A stretch of DNA of 45,582 bases. Origin: Mycolicibacter senuensis. Lineage in GTDB: Bacteria > Actinomycetota > Actinomycetes > Mycobacteriales > Mycobacteriaceae. The stretch spans positions 1 through 45,582 of the forward strand of contig NZ_LQPS01000019.1 in assembly GCF_002101885.1 (NCBI RefSeq). The letters are read 5' to 3'. Below, piece after piece: positions 35,206-45,047 of the stretch; position 1 is the stretch's first letter, and the number at the start of each line of letters is the position of its first letter. The position numbers were made by a program, and so were the translations under genes. The notes beneath the pieces were generated by a model. The model did not search any database. It was not told where the DNA came from and saw only the letters and a list, made by a program, of their open reading frames with translations.

Positions 35206-37495
35206 CGACACGCTCCAGTAGGGCGACCGGCAGCGTGGCGAACAATTCCGCGGCCGGCGTGGGTCCGCTGTGCTGGAGGCCGGACAGTGCGTCGGCCCAC
35301 CTGCCCGGCGGGATCGCCACGACGGTATCGCGCCATCCGGTGTCGCGCAGCCGCACGGTCCAGCGGCTCACCGCCACCACCACGTCGTCGCCCCTGGCGA
35401 ACGCGACCAGATGTTCTGCCGCCGAACCCGACGCCGGGACCGGCTGGTAGCGGCCGTGCAGGAAGGTGTCGGGACGGGCTCGCCGCATCCGCAGTGCCGC
35501 GGCGACCACCCGCATCTTCGGGTGCCGCAACGACGCGAGCGCCGCGCGGCGCGCGTGATAGTCGACCGCTCGCCGGTTGTCCGGATCGACCAGGCTGTCC
35601 TCCGGCAGTTCGGTGCCCTGATAGACGTCCGGGACGCCGGGAACGGTCAGCGCCAACAGCTTCTGACCCAGCATGTCGCTGTCGACGTGCGGACCCAGTT
35701 CGGTCAGGAACTCGGTCAGTTGCTGGGCGATCGGCCCGTCGAGTACGTCGTCGAGCCAACGATGCACCGCGTTCTCGAACTCGCTGTCCGGGTCGTGCCA
35801 GGATGTGCGCCGGCCTGCTTCTCGTACCGCTTTCTCAGCGTAGGCGTGCAGTCGCTCGCGCAACGCGGGGGTCGTCTGGCCATCCAGCGGCCAGACACCG
35901 AAGATGTTCTGCCACAAGAAGAGCCCGGTCGCCAGGTCGGGCGATGGGAGGACCGCCTCCCAGCGGGCGACGAATTCGGCCCACAGCGACGGCACCTGCG
36001 ACAGCACGCCGATGCGGGCCCGCACGTCCTCGCCGCGTTTGGTGTCGTGGGTGGACAGCGTGGTCATGGTGTGCGGCCAACAACGAGCCCTGGTGGCGGC
36101 CCGGTGATGAAACTCCGCCGCCCCCACGCCGAAACGTTGCGGGTCTCCGCCGACTTCGTTGAGCGACACCAGCCGCGCGTCGCGGTAGAACAGGCAGTCC
36201 TCGGCTGCCTTGGCGGTCACCGCCCCGCACAGCTGCTGCAACCGGGTCGAGCACTGCCCGCCGCCGGCGATCGCACCCGCCAGCAGTGCCAGCGGTTCGC
36301 CGAGTTCCGGCTTCGCTGCCTGCGTTTCGGCCAACGCCACCGACAGCGTCGCCACCAGGCCGGGATAGTCGCTGCGGTAGACGCCCACCCGGCCCAGCAG
36401 TGCCACGATGGCCTCCGGCAGCAGCGGATGGTCCACTCCGGTGGTGCTCACCACGCATCGGCGCAGCCGCCCCAGTTCGCTGCCCAGCGTCTCGGCGGCC
36501 GTGATCTCCTTCTGTTCGGCCAGCAGCGTCGGCATCGCCCGATAATCGACGCCGGCGGTCTCCACCAACTCGGTCAACGCCGGCTCGCCATGCGGGTCGA
36601 TGAACAATCCGCCGATCTCCCGCAGGGCGTCGTAGCCGGTGGAGCCGGCTACCGGCAGGGTCGGCTCGAGCGACTCGTCGACGGCCAGAATCTTCTCGAC
36701 GACGATCCAGGCATCGGGCCCCACCAGGGCACGCAACCGTTCCAGATACCCGGACGGATCCGACAGCCCGTCCGGGTGATCGACTCGCACGCCGTCGACG
36801 AGCCCCTCGCGGAACCAGCGGGACAGCTCGGCATGCCAGGCGTCGAACACCGTCCGATCCTCTTGCCGCAGCCCCGCCAGCGAGGTGATCGAGAAGAAGC
36901 GACGGTATCCGCAGGCGCCGTTACGCCACCCGACCAGCCGGTAGTGCTGGCGCTCGTGAACCTGCGCGCCGCTGCCGGTACCGGTGCCGGGCGCGATCGG
37001 AAACACCAGATCGCCCAGCCGCAGCAGCTCATCATCGACCGCCAGGTCGGCGACGTCGCCGTCAGATCCCAGCACCGGCAGGATGATCCGGCCGTCACCC
37101 AGCTCCCAATCGATGTCGAAGAACACCGAGTACGGCGAGGACCGGCCGTGCTTGAGCACGTCCCACCACCACCGGTTCTGCTCCGGCTTCGCCACCCCGA
37201 CGTGATTGGGCACGATGTCGACGACCAGACCGATTCCGCGGGCACGCGCGGCCGCCGACAGCCGCGCCAACCCCTGCGCACCGCCGAGTTCGGCAGACAC
37301 CGTGGTCGGATCGACGACGTCGTAGCCGTGCGCCGAGCCGCCTACCGCGGTCATGACCGGTGACAGGTAAAGGTGCGAGACGCCCAGGTCGTCGAAGTAG
37401 TCGAGCAGCCGTTCGGCGTCGGCGAAGGTGAACGCGAATCCGCTTTCCGGGCCGCGCAGCTGCAACCGGTAGGTGGACAGCACCGGCCGCGTCAT
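35198..37495 (-). CDS. treY: maltooligosyltrehalose synthase TreY
   Basis: The protein has 765 residues from ATG 37495 (MTRPVLSTYRLQLRG), the same length as Rv1563c; the frame upstream to 37540 is discarded because it runs into treX. GH13_26 features are SHLYLSPVMTAVGGSAHGYDV, VVDIVPNHVGV, VDGVRVDHPDGLSDP and STHDTKRGEDVRARI. It isomerises the reducing end of linear glucans to a trehalose unit. It lies 4 bp after treX, so treX-treY-treZ form one operon. Confidence 0.95.
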   Translation of the reverse strand: MTRPVLSTYRLQLRGPESGFAFTFADAERLLDYFDDLGVSHLYLSPVMTAVGGSAHGYDVVDPTTVSAELGGAQGLARLSAAARARGIGLVVDIVPNHVGVAKPEQNRWWWDVLKHGRSSPYSVFFDIDWELGDGRIILPVLGSDGDVADLAVDDELLRLGDLVFPIAPGTGTGSGAQVHERQHYRLVGWRNGACGYRRFFSITSLAGLRQEDRTVFDAWHAELSRWFREGLVDGVRVDHPDGLSDPSGYLERLRALVGPDAWIVVEKILAVDESLEPTLPVAGSTGYDALREIGGLFIDPHGEPALTELVETAGVDYRAMPTLLAEQKEITAAETLGSELGRLRRCVVSTTGVDHPLLPEAIVALLGRVGVYRSDYPGLVATLSVALAETQAAKPELGEPLALLAGAIAGGGQCSTRLQQLCGAVTAKAAEDCLFYRDARLVSLNEVGGDPQRFGVGAAEFHHRAATRARCWPHTMTTLSTHDTKRGEDVRARIGVLSQVPSLWAEFVARWEAVLPSPDLATGLFLWQNIFGVWPLDGQTTPALRERLHAYAEKAVREAGRRTSWHDPDSEFENAVHRWLDDVLDGPIAQQLTEFLTELGPHVDSDMLGQKLLALTVPGVPDVYQGTELPEDSLVDPDNRRAVDYHARRAALASLRHPKMRVVAAALRMRRARPDTFLHGRYQPVPASGSAAEHLVAFARGDDVVVAVSRWTVRLRDTGWRDTVVAIPPGRWADALSGLQHSGPTPAAELFATLPVALLERVDD

Positions 37496-37499
37496 CGCC

Positions 37500-39698
37500 T
37501 CAGCGCACCTTCCGCAGGACGAGCAGTGAACGCCCCGCAACGGGCAGCGCAGTTGTTGCCGGAACCACCCGCTCCTCGGTTGCCGCCGTCTCGGCGGTGT
37601 CCAGTTCGACGCTCCACTCCTGGGCGTAGTCCCCGCCGGGAACCGCGAACTCGACCTCTTCCTGGTGGGCGTTGAAGCACAGCAGGAACGAATCGTCCAC
37701 GATCCGCTGACCGCGCACGTCGGGCTCGCGGATCGCCTCGCCGTTGAGAAACACCATGATGCATTTGTCGAATCCGCTGTCCCAGTCGTCTTGGTTCATC
37801 TCCTGCCCAGCGGGGGTGAACCACGCGATGTCGCCGACCTCGTCGCCGTGGCGCACCGGAAGGCCCTCGAAGAAGCGGCGCCGGCGAAACACCGGATGGT
37901 CCTTGCGAAGCTGTGTCACCCGGCGGGTGAAGTCCAGCAGGTCGGCATTGGTCTGGGCCAGTGACCAATCCATCCAGGCGAGTTCGGAGTCCTGACAGTA
38001 GGCGTTGTTGTTGCCGTGCTGGGTGCGGCCCATCTCGTCCCCGTGCGCGATCATCGGTGTGCCTTGCGACAGCAACAGGGTCGCCATGATGTTGCGCATC
38101 TGGCGGGCCCGCAGCGCCAGGATGTCCGGGTCGTCGGTGGGGCCTTCGACACCGCAGTTCCACGACCGGTTGTGGCTCTCGCCGTCGGTGTTGTCGTCGC
38201 CGTTGGCCTCGTTGTGTTTCTCGTTGTAGGAGACCAGGTCGTGCAGGGTGAAGCCGTCGTGGGCGACGACGAAGTTGATGCTGGCGCCGGGCCGGCGCCC
38301 GGTGGCCTCGTAGAGGTCCGACGACCCGGTGAGCCGGGAGGCGAACTCGCCCAGCGTCTCCGGCTCACCGCGCCAGAAGTCACGCACGGTGTCCCGGTAC
38401 TTCCCGTTCCATTCGGTCCACAGGCCGGGAAAGTTCCCGACCTGGTAGCCGCCTTCGCCGACATCCCACGGTTCGGCGATCAGCTTGACCTGGCTGACCA
38501 CCGGATCCTGCTGGATCAGGTCGAAGAAGGCCGAGAGGCGGTCGACGTCATAAAATTCGCGGGCCAGCGTCGATGCCAGGTCGAACCGGAACCCGTCGAC
38601 GTGCATCTCGGTCACCCAGTAGCGCAGCGAGTCCATGATCAGCTGCAGCGCATGCGGATTGCGCGCGTTGAGGCTGTTGCCGGTACCGGTGTAATCCATG
38701 TAGAGACTGCGGTCCTCATCGACGAGCCGGTAGTAGGCGGCGTTGTCGATTCCCCGGAAGTTGATGGTCGGGCCGAGATGGTTGCCCTCGGCCGTGTGGT
38801 TGTAGACCACGTCGAGGATTACCTCGATACCGGCCTCGTGGAAGGTGCGCACCATGGTCTTGAACTCCGCGACCGCTGCGCCCGGCGTCCGGTTCGCCGC
38901 GTACCGGCTGTGCGGGGCGAAGAACCCGAAAGTGTTGTAGCCCCAGTAGTTCCGCAGGCCCAGCTGCAGCAGCCGGTCATCGTGCATGAACTGGTGCACC
39001 GGCATCAGCTCGACGGCCGTGACGTTGAGTGCCTTGAGGTGGTCGATCACGACCGGGTGGGCCAGCCCCGCATAGGTGCCGCGCAATTCCTCCGGGATGT
39101 CCGGGTGGGTCTGTGTCATGCCTTTCACATGGGTCTCGTAGATGATCGTTTCGTGGTAGGGCGTCTTCGGTGGCCGGTCGGACGCCCAGTCGAAGTACGG
39201 GTTGATCACCACACTGGTCATGGTGTGGCCGAGTGAATCGACCCTCGGCAGGGTTTCGGCGCGCGCCGCGTCGCCGCCGGCGGTCATGTCGTAGGAGAAC
39301 AGCGGCTGTCCGAAGTCGAAGTCCCCGGCGAACGCCCGTCCATACGGATCCAGCAACAGCTTGCTGGAATCACAACGGTGGCCGTCCGCCGGACGGAACG
39401 GGCCGTGCACCCGGAAGCCGTAATGCTGCCCCGGCGACACCGTCGGCAGGTAGGCGTGCCAGACGTAGCCGTCCACCTCCTCGAGCGGGATGCAGGCCTG
39501 CTCGCCGTTCTCGTCGATCAGGCACAACTCCACCCCCTCGGCGATCTCGGAGAACAGCGCGAAGTTGGTTCCGCCGCCGTCGTAGCCGGCTCCGAGCGGG
39601 GCGCTGCTGCCGGGCCAGACGGTCGGTGACACCGACGGTTTCTCAGCTGAATCCGTGACGGCGGTGACCTTCCTCTCCGGATCTCGGGTAATGCCCAT
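37500..39698 (-). CDS. treX: glycogen debranching enzyme TreX/GlgX
   Basis: The protein has 732 residues from ATG 39698; a GTG two codons upstream (39704) is possible, and neither has a clear ribosome site. There is an N-terminal CBM48 domain (PLGAGYDGGGTNFALFSEIAEGVELCL, in parts), then the GH13_11 barrel with DGFRFDLASTLARE, LIAEPWDVGEGGYQVG and VVAHDGFTLHDLVSYN. It matches Rv1564c. It hydrolyses alpha-1,6 branches and gives TreY linear substrate. It is first in the treXYZ operon and divergent from malQ. Confidence 0.95.
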   Translation of the reverse strand: MGITRDPERKVTAVTDSAEKPSVSPTVWPGSSAPLGAGYDGGGTNFALFSEIAEGVELCLIDENGEQACIPLEEVDGYVWHAYLPTVSPGQHYGFRVHGPFRPADGHRCDSSKLLLDPYGRAFAGDFDFGQPLFSYDMTAGGDAARAETLPRVDSLGHTMTSVVINPYFDWASDRPPKTPYHETIIYETHVKGMTQTHPDIPEELRGTYAGLAHPVVIDHLKALNVTAVELMPVHQFMHDDRLLQLGLRNYWGYNTFGFFAPHSRYAANRTPGAAVAEFKTMVRTFHEAGIEVILDVVYNHTAEGNHLGPTINFRGIDNAAYYRLVDEDRSLYMDYTGTGNSLNARNPHALQLIMDSLRYWVTEMHVDGFRFDLASTLAREFYDVDRLSAFFDLIQQDPVVSQVKLIAEPWDVGEGGYQVGNFPGLWTEWNGKYRDTVRDFWRGEPETLGEFASRLTGSSDLYEATGRRPGASINFVVAHDGFTLHDLVSYNEKHNEANGDDNTDGESHNRSWNCGVEGPTDDPDILALRARQMRNIMATLLLSQGTPMIAHGDEMGRTQHGNNNAYCQDSELAWMDWSLAQTNADLLDFTRRVTQLRKDHPVFRRRRFFEGLPVRHGDEVGDIAWFTPAGQEMNQDDWDSGFDKCIMVFLNGEAIREPDVRGQRIVDDSFLLCFNAHQEEVEFAVPGGDYAQEWSVELDTAETAATEERVVPATTALPVAGRSLLVLRKVR

Positions 39699-39819
39699 AT
39701 TCACCCAATCTCGTCAGGCCGTTCGCTTCCGCGACACCTCGGTCGTGGCTACCCGCCTGCCCGGTGGCCAAACTCTCGCCGGCTACGACACTACGGTCAC
39801 CGCGCGGTCGTCGCTCACC

Positions 39820-39849
39820 TTGTTGAAAGGATCCCGCCGCGGGTATAGC
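39820..39849 (+). promoter_or_regulatory. probable malQ promoter
   Basis: TTGTTG (39820-39825) and TATAGC (39844-39849) are 18 bp apart. The -10 box ends 7 nt before the malQ GTG at 39857, so the transcript may be leaderless. The rest of the 158-bp treX-malQ gap has no other clear signal. Confidence 0.5.
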
Positions 39850-39856
39850 CGTTGGC

Positions 39857-41866
39857 GTGGTGCCTGAAGACCTGCGCCGGCTGGCGGCCGCACACGGCGT
39901 GGCGACCTGCTATCGCAATGAGCGGCGCGAGCTGGTGCAGGTCGACGCCGACGTGGTGATCCGGATACTTCGCCTGCTGGAGGTCGAGGCGGGCAACGAG
40001 ACCGACCGGCGCCGCGAGTTGGTCGGGCTGAACGAACACGACCGCGCCGCACCCCCCACGGTGGCGGTGCGGACGGCCGGTCGTGCGCAGCCGATGCCCG
40101 GGGCCATCCAGCTGGTGAGCGAGGACGGCGAACGCCGGACGGTGCGCGATGAACTGCCCGCCGATCTGTCGCCGGGCTGGTATGAGCTTGCGCTGCGCGA
40201 CGGCCGGCAGGTCACACTGGTCGCGGCTCCCCCGCAGGCGCCGGCGGCACCGGCCACCTGGGGATGGATGCTGCAGCTCTACGCGCTGCGATCTGCCCGG
40301 TCGTGGGGTGTCGGCGACCTGTCGGACCTGCGGGACTGGGTGCGCTGGACCGCCGGTGAGCACGCGGCCGGGGCGGTGTTGCTCAACCCGCTGCACGCCC
40401 CGGGGCCCACCCATCCGGTGCAGGCCTCGCCGTACACGCCGTCGAGCCGGCGGTTCGCCAACCCGCTGGCATTGTGCGTCTCCGACCTCGCGGCCTATCA
40501 CCGTGCCGACCCGGACACCCGGGCCGAAGTCGATGCGCTGCGGGTCGCGGCCGACCCGGCGCGGATCGACTACGACCTGGTCTGGGCGGCCAAACGGGCC
40601 GCCCTGGAGTCGCTCTGGCGCGCTGACGGCCGCCCCTCCCCGCTGGACGAGTCCCCCGCGAACACGGCGTTGCGTGACTGGGCGACCTACTGCGCGCTGG
40701 CCGAGCGCCACGGCGGCAGCTGGTCGAGGTGGCCTGCGCCGCTGCAGGACGCCGCCGGTACCGCGGTGGCCGCGGCGCGCCGGGAGCTCGCACCGCGGAT
40801 CGCATTTCACGCCTGGGTGCAGCAGTGCTGCGACGAACAACTGGGGACGGTTCAGCGCGCCGCCGCGGACTCGGGCATGGCGCTGGGGGTGCTGCACGAC
40901 CTGGCGGTCGGCGTCGACGCCGACGGCGCCGATGCCTGGGCGCTGGCCGACGTGCTGGCCGGTGCCGCCAGCGTCGGGGCGCCCCCGGACACGTTCAGCC
41001 CGCACGGTCAGGACTGGCGGCTACCGCCGTGGCGACCGGACCGGTTGGCCGCCACCGGCTACACCGCGATGCGCGACATGCTGCGTGCCGTGCTCGCCCA
41101 CGCCGACGGGGTCCGGATCGATCACGTCGCCGGGTTGTGGCGGCTGTGGTGGATCCCGCCCGGGGAAAGCCCGGATCGCGGCACCTACGTCCACTACGAC
41201 GCCGACGTCATGCTGGCGGTGCTGGCGCTGGAGGCCCACCGCGCCGATGCCGTCGTCATCGGCGAAGATCTGGGCACTGTCGAACCGGAGGTCACCCGGG
41301 CGCTGGCCGGCAACGGCATGCTGGGCTGCGCGGTCTCCTGGTTCACCCGCGACGAGTCGGCACCCGGCCGGCCGTTGCTGCCGCCGGCGCAGTGGCCGGA
41401 GCGGGTGGCCGCCAGCATCTCCACCCACGATCTGCCCACCGCGGCGGGGTTCCTGCGTGCCGAGCACGTCCGGGCCCGCGCCGAGCGGGGCCTGCTCGAC
41501 GACGCGGCGGCCGCGCAAGCCGCAGCCGAGCGGGAACGAGCCGAATGGCTGGCGCTGCTGCGTTCCGAAGGGCTACTGGCACCCGGAAGCGATGCCGATG
41601 AGCCGGAGATCATCGAGGCCATGCACCGCTTGCTGGCCGCCACCCCGAGCCGGCTGAAACTCATCTCCCCCTACGACGTGTTGGCCGAGCCCCGCCAACC
41701 CAATCTGCCCGGCACCGTCGACGAATACCCGAACTGGCGGCTCCCGCTGCGCGAGCCTCTCGAGCGGCTGCGCACCGACCCCAGAATCGCCCGGACCGCG
41801 GCATTGTTCTCCGACGGCCGGGTGCCCCGGGCCGGCGGAATTCACGATCCCCCGGATGGCAGGTAA
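39857..41866 (+). CDS. malQ: 4-alpha-glucanotransferase MalQ
   Basis: This 669-residue GH77 amylomaltase has an N-terminal extension of about 130 residues typical of actinobacterial MalQ (LRRLAAAHGVATCY..., VVIRILRLLEV). The catalytic core has WGVGDLSDLRDWV, the nucleophile region DGVRIDHVAGLWRLWWIPPG, the acid VVIGEDLGTVEP and STHDLPT. The GTG start lacks a ribosome site. It moves glucan chains between alpha-1,4 glucans. It is not next to treX in M. tuberculosis (Rv1781c), so this neighbourhood is different. Confidence 0.93.
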   Translation: MVPEDLRRLAAAHGVATCYRNERRELVQVDADVVIRILRLLEVEAGNETDRRRELVGLNEHDRAAPPTVAVRTAGRAQPMPGAIQLVSEDGERRTVRDELPADLSPGWYELALRDGRQVTLVAAPPQAPAAPATWGWMLQLYALRSARSWGVGDLSDLRDWVRWTAGEHAAGAVLLNPLHAPGPTHPVQASPYTPSSRRFANPLALCVSDLAAYHRADPDTRAEVDALRVAADPARIDYDLVWAAKRAALESLWRADGRPSPLDESPANTALRDWATYCALAERHGGSWSRWPAPLQDAAGTAVAAARRELAPRIAFHAWVQQCCDEQLGTVQRAAADSGMALGVLHDLAVGVDADGADAWALADVLAGAASVGAPPDTFSPHGQDWRLPPWRPDRLAATGYTAMRDMLRAVLAHADGVRIDHVAGLWRLWWIPPGESPDRGTYVHYDADVMLAVLALEAHRADAVVIGEDLGTVEPEVTRALAGNGMLGCAVSWFTRDESAPGRPLLPPAQWPERVAASISTHDLPTAAGFLRAEHVRARAERGLLDDAAAAQAAAERERAEWLALLRSEGLLAPGSDADEPEIIEAMHRLLAATPSRLKLISPYDVLAEPRQPNLPGTVDEYPNWRLPLREPLERLRTDPRIARTAALFSDGRVPRAGGIHDPPDGR

Positions 41867-41896
41867 TCGCGGCGCGAATCGGGTACATGTCGAAAT

Positions 41897-43681
41897 ATGG
41901 CCACCGACGTTGACGACGAGTTCGGTCAGGACCTGCCAGACCCCGCAGCGGGCAGCCATGTCGAACACGGTCTCGTGGAGCATCCGACCGCCGACGATTT
42001 CGGTGATGCCGCGGCACTGCCTGCCGATCCCGTCTGGTTCAAGCGCGCGGTGTTCTACGAGGTGCTGGTCCGGGCGTTCTACGACTCCAACGGCGACGGC
42101 ATCGGCGACCTGCGCGGTCTGACCGAGCGACTGGACTACCTGCAGTGGCTCGGCGTCGACTGTTTGTGGCTGCCACCGTTCTACGATTCGCCGTTGCGCG
42201 ACGGTGGTTATGACATCCGCGACTTCTACAAGGTGTTGCCGGAGTTCGGCACCGTCGACGATTTCGTCGAACTGCTCGATGCGGCACATCGGCGCGGCAT
42301 CCGGGTCATCACCGACCTGGTGATGAACCACACCTCCGACAGCCACCCCTGGTTTCAGCAGTCACGGCATGACCCGGACGGCCCCCACGGCGACTTCTAC
42401 GTGTGGAGTGACACCAGCGAACGCTACGCCGACGCCCGAATCATCTTCGTCGACACCGAGGAGTCCAACTGGACGTTCGACGCGGTGCGCAAGCAGTTCT
42501 ACTGGCACCGGTTCTTCTCCCACCAGCCCGACCTGAACTACGAGAACCCGGCCGTGCAGGAAGCGATGATCGACGTGCTGCGGTTCTGGCTGAACCTCGG
42601 CATCGACGGTTTTCGGCTGGATGCGGTGCCCTACCTATTCGAACGGGAGGGCACCAACTGCGAAAACCTCCCCGAGACACACGCGTTCCTGAAACGCTGC
42701 CGCCAGGTGGTCGACGAGGAGTTCCCCGGCAGGGTGCTGCTGGCCGAGGCGAATCAGTGGCCCAGTGACGTCGTCGAATATTTCGGTGATCCCGAGACCG
42801 GCGGCGACGAGTGCCACATGGCCTTCCATTTCCCGTTGATGCCACGAATCTTCATGGCGGTGCGCCGTGAATCTCGCTTTCCGATCTCGGAGATCCTGGC
42901 GCAGACACCGTCGATCCCGCAGCTGGCGCAGTGGGGCATCTTCCTGCGCAACCACGATGAGCTGACCTTGGAGATGGTCACCGACGACGAGCGCGATTAC
43001 ATGTACGCCGAATACGCGAAAGACCCCAGGATGAAAGCGAATGTGGGGATCCGGCGGCGGCTGGCACCACTGCTGGACAACGACCGCAACCAGATCGAGC
43101 TGTTCACCGCATTGTTGCTGTCACTGCCGGGCTCACCCATCCTCTACTACGGCGACGAGATCGGGATGGGCGACATCATCTGGCTCGGCGACCGCGACGC
43201 GGTGCGAACCCCGATGCAGTGGACCCCCGACCGTAATGCCGGTTTCTCCACCGCCAACCCCGGCCGGCTCTACCTGCCGCCGATTCAAGACGCGGTCTAC
43301 GGCCACCAGTCGGTCAACGTCGAAGCGCAGCGCGACACCTCCACATCATTGCTGAACTGGACCCGCACCATGCTCGCCATCCGGCGCCGCTACGACGCGT
43401 TCGCCCTCGGGGGGTTCCGGGAACTGGGCGGGTCCAACCCGTCGGTGCTGGCGTATGTGCGCGAGATGTCCGAGGGCGACACCGTCCTGTGCGTCAACAA
43501 CCTGTCGCGGTTTCCCCAGCCGATCGAACTGAATCTGCAGCACTGGGATGGCCACACGCCGGTAGAACTGACCGGGTCCGTGGAGTTTCCGCCGATCGGA
43601 AGACTTCCGTATCTGCTCACGTTGCCCGGGCATGGCTTCTACTGGTTTCAGCTGTGCGAGCCGAAGGAGGACCTGTCATGA
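41897..43681 (+). CDS. treS: trehalose synthase TreS
   Basis: This 594-residue GH13_16 enzyme has the catalytic nucleophile D242 (DGFRLDAV), acid/base E284 (LLAEANQWP) and D354 ([10 protein letters not shown]), with the [12 protein letters not shown] region. The C-terminal beta-domain ends [10 protein letters not shown]. It corresponds to Rv0126. It interconverts trehalose and maltose and physically joins Mak in mycobacteria. It overlaps mak by 4 bp (ATGA) and follows malQ by 30 bp. Confidence 0.96.
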   Translation: MATDVDDEFGQDLPDPAAGSHVEHGLVEHPTADDFGDAAALPADPVWFKRAVFYEVLVRAFYDSNGDGIGDLRGLTERLDYLQWLGVDCLWLPPFYDSPLRDGGYDIRDFYKVLPEFGTVDDFVELLDAAHRRGIRVITDLVMNHTSDSHPWFQQSRHDPDGPHGDFYVWSDTSERYADARIIFVDTEESNWTFDAVRKQFYWHRFFSHQPDLNYENPAVQEAMIDVLRFWLNLGIDGFRLDAVPYLFEREGTNCENLPETHAFLKRCRQVVDEEFPGRVLLAEANQWPSDVVEYFGDPETGGDECHMAFHFPLMPRIFMAVRRESRFPISEILAQTPSIPQLAQWGIFLRNHDELTLEMVTDDERDYMYAEYAKDPRMKANVGIRRRLAPLLDNDRNQIELFTALLLSLPGSPILYYGDEIGMGDIIWLGDRDAVRTPMQWTPDRNAGFSTANPGRLYLPPIQDAVYGHQSVNVEAQRDTSTSLLNWTRTMLAIRRRYDAFALGGFRELGGSNPSVLAYVREMSEGDTVLCVNNLSRFPQPIELNLQHWDGHTPVELTGSVEFPPIGRLPYLLTLPGHGFYWFQLCEPKEDLS

Positions 43682-45036
43682 CCGGTGGCACCGGCGAGCC
43701 GGCGGGCCTGCCGTGGGCGGAATGGCTGCCGACCCGGCGCTGGTACGCCGGGCGCAACCGGGAGCTGACCGCAGCGCAGCCCGCCCTGGTGGTGCGGTTG
43801 GACGACGGAGTGGACCTGGTGTTGCTCGATGTCGCCTACCGCGACGGCGCCGCCGAGCGTTACCAGGTGATGGTCAGCTGGGACGTCGAGTTACCGCCGG
43901 AGTATGCCCAGATCGCGATGATCGGAACCCATCGCGGGCACACCGCCTACGACGCGTTGTATGACGCCGCGGCGGTCAGACTTCTATTGGCGCTGATCGA
44001 TTCGTCGGCCGCCCGGGGCGAGGTCACGTTCACCCCGCAGGAGGGGGTGTCGCTGCCCGTCCGGGCGGACTCTCGCGTATCGGAGGCCGAGCAGAGCAAC
44101 ACCAGCGTGATCGTGCAGGAGGAAGCGGTCCTCAAGGTGTTCCGGCGGTTGAAGGGCGGCATCAATCCCGACATCGAGTTGAATGCGGCGCTGGGCCGGG
44201 CAGCCAATCCGCACGTGCCCCGCTTGCTGGGCTGCTACCAGATCGAGTCGTCCGGCGAGTCCGGCGCGGTGCCCTACGCGTTGGGCATGGTCAGCGAGTA
44301 CGCGGTGAACTCGGCCGAGGGTTGGGCGATGGCGACCGCCAGTGTGCGTGACCTTTTCGCCGAAGCGGATCTGTACGCCCACGAAGTGGGCGGCGATTTC
44401 GCCGGCGAGTCCTACCGACTCGGTGAAGCCGTCGCCTCGGTGCACCGAACGCTCGCCGACAGCTTGGGGACATCGCAAGCGGAGTTTCCGGCGGAGGCCT
44501 TGCTGTCGCGGTTGTCGGAGACGGCGGAGCTGGTACCAGAGGTGCACCCGCACGTTGCAGCCATCCAACAGCGCTTCCAGGCACTGGCCGGACAGCCGAT
44601 CACGGTGCAGCGAGTCCACGGTGACCTGCATCTGGGCCAGGTGCTGCGCACCCCCAACGGTTGGCTGCTGATCGATTTCGAAGGCGAACCCGGCGCCCCG
44701 TTGCCGGAACGGCGGAGGCCGGACTCGCCGCTGCGGGATGTCGCGGGTGTGCTGCGGTCCTACGACTACGCCGCGTACGGGAAACTGGCCGACCTGTCGC
44801 GCGACGGGCAGGACCGGCAATTGGCCACCCGTGCCCGCGAGTGGCTGGACCGCTGCCGCAGCGCCTTCTGCGAGGGCTACGGAGCGGAATCGGGTGCCGA
44901 TCCTCGGGATTCAGCGGCGCTGCTCGCCGCCTACGAGGTGGACAAGGCGGTCTATGAGGCCGGCTATGAGGCCCGGCACCGACCCGGTTGGCTGCCGATT
45001 CCGCTGCGGGCGCTGACCCGCCTGACCCAACCGTGA
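43678..45036 (+). CDS. mak: maltokinase Mak (Pep2)
   Basis: The 452-residue kinase starts [25 protein letters not shown]. It has an N-terminal cap domain and a eukaryote-like kinase fold with K153 (VLKVFRR), catalytic D316 in VHGDLHLGQ and metal-binding D333 in LIDFEGEPG. It corresponds to Rv0127. It phosphorylates maltose from TreS to maltose-1-phosphate, the donor for the maltosyltransferase GlgE. GlgE is not in the window but often neighbours glgB. Confidence 0.96.
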   Translation: MTGGTGEPAGLPWAEWLPTRRWYAGRNRELTAAQPALVVRLDDGVDLVLLDVAYRDGAAERYQVMVSWDVELPPEYAQIAMIGTHRGHTAYDALYDAAAVRLLLALIDSSAARGEVTFTPQEGVSLPVRADSRVSEAEQSNTSVIVQEEAVLKVFRRLKGGINPDIELNAALGRAANPHVPRLLGCYQIESSGESGAVPYALGMVSEYAVNSAEGWAMATASVRDLFAEADLYAHEVGGDFAGESYRLGEAVASVHRTLADSLGTSQAEFPAEALLSRLSETAELVPEVHPHVAAIQQRFQALAGQPITVQRVHGDLHLGQVLRTPNGWLLIDFEGEPGAPLPERRRPDSPLRDVAGVLRSYDYAAYGKLADLSRDGQDRQLATRAREWLDRCRSAFCEGYGAESGADPRDSAALLAAYEVDKAVYEAGYEARHRPGWLPIPLRALTRLTQP

Positions 45037-45047
45037 TCAGCCCGGTG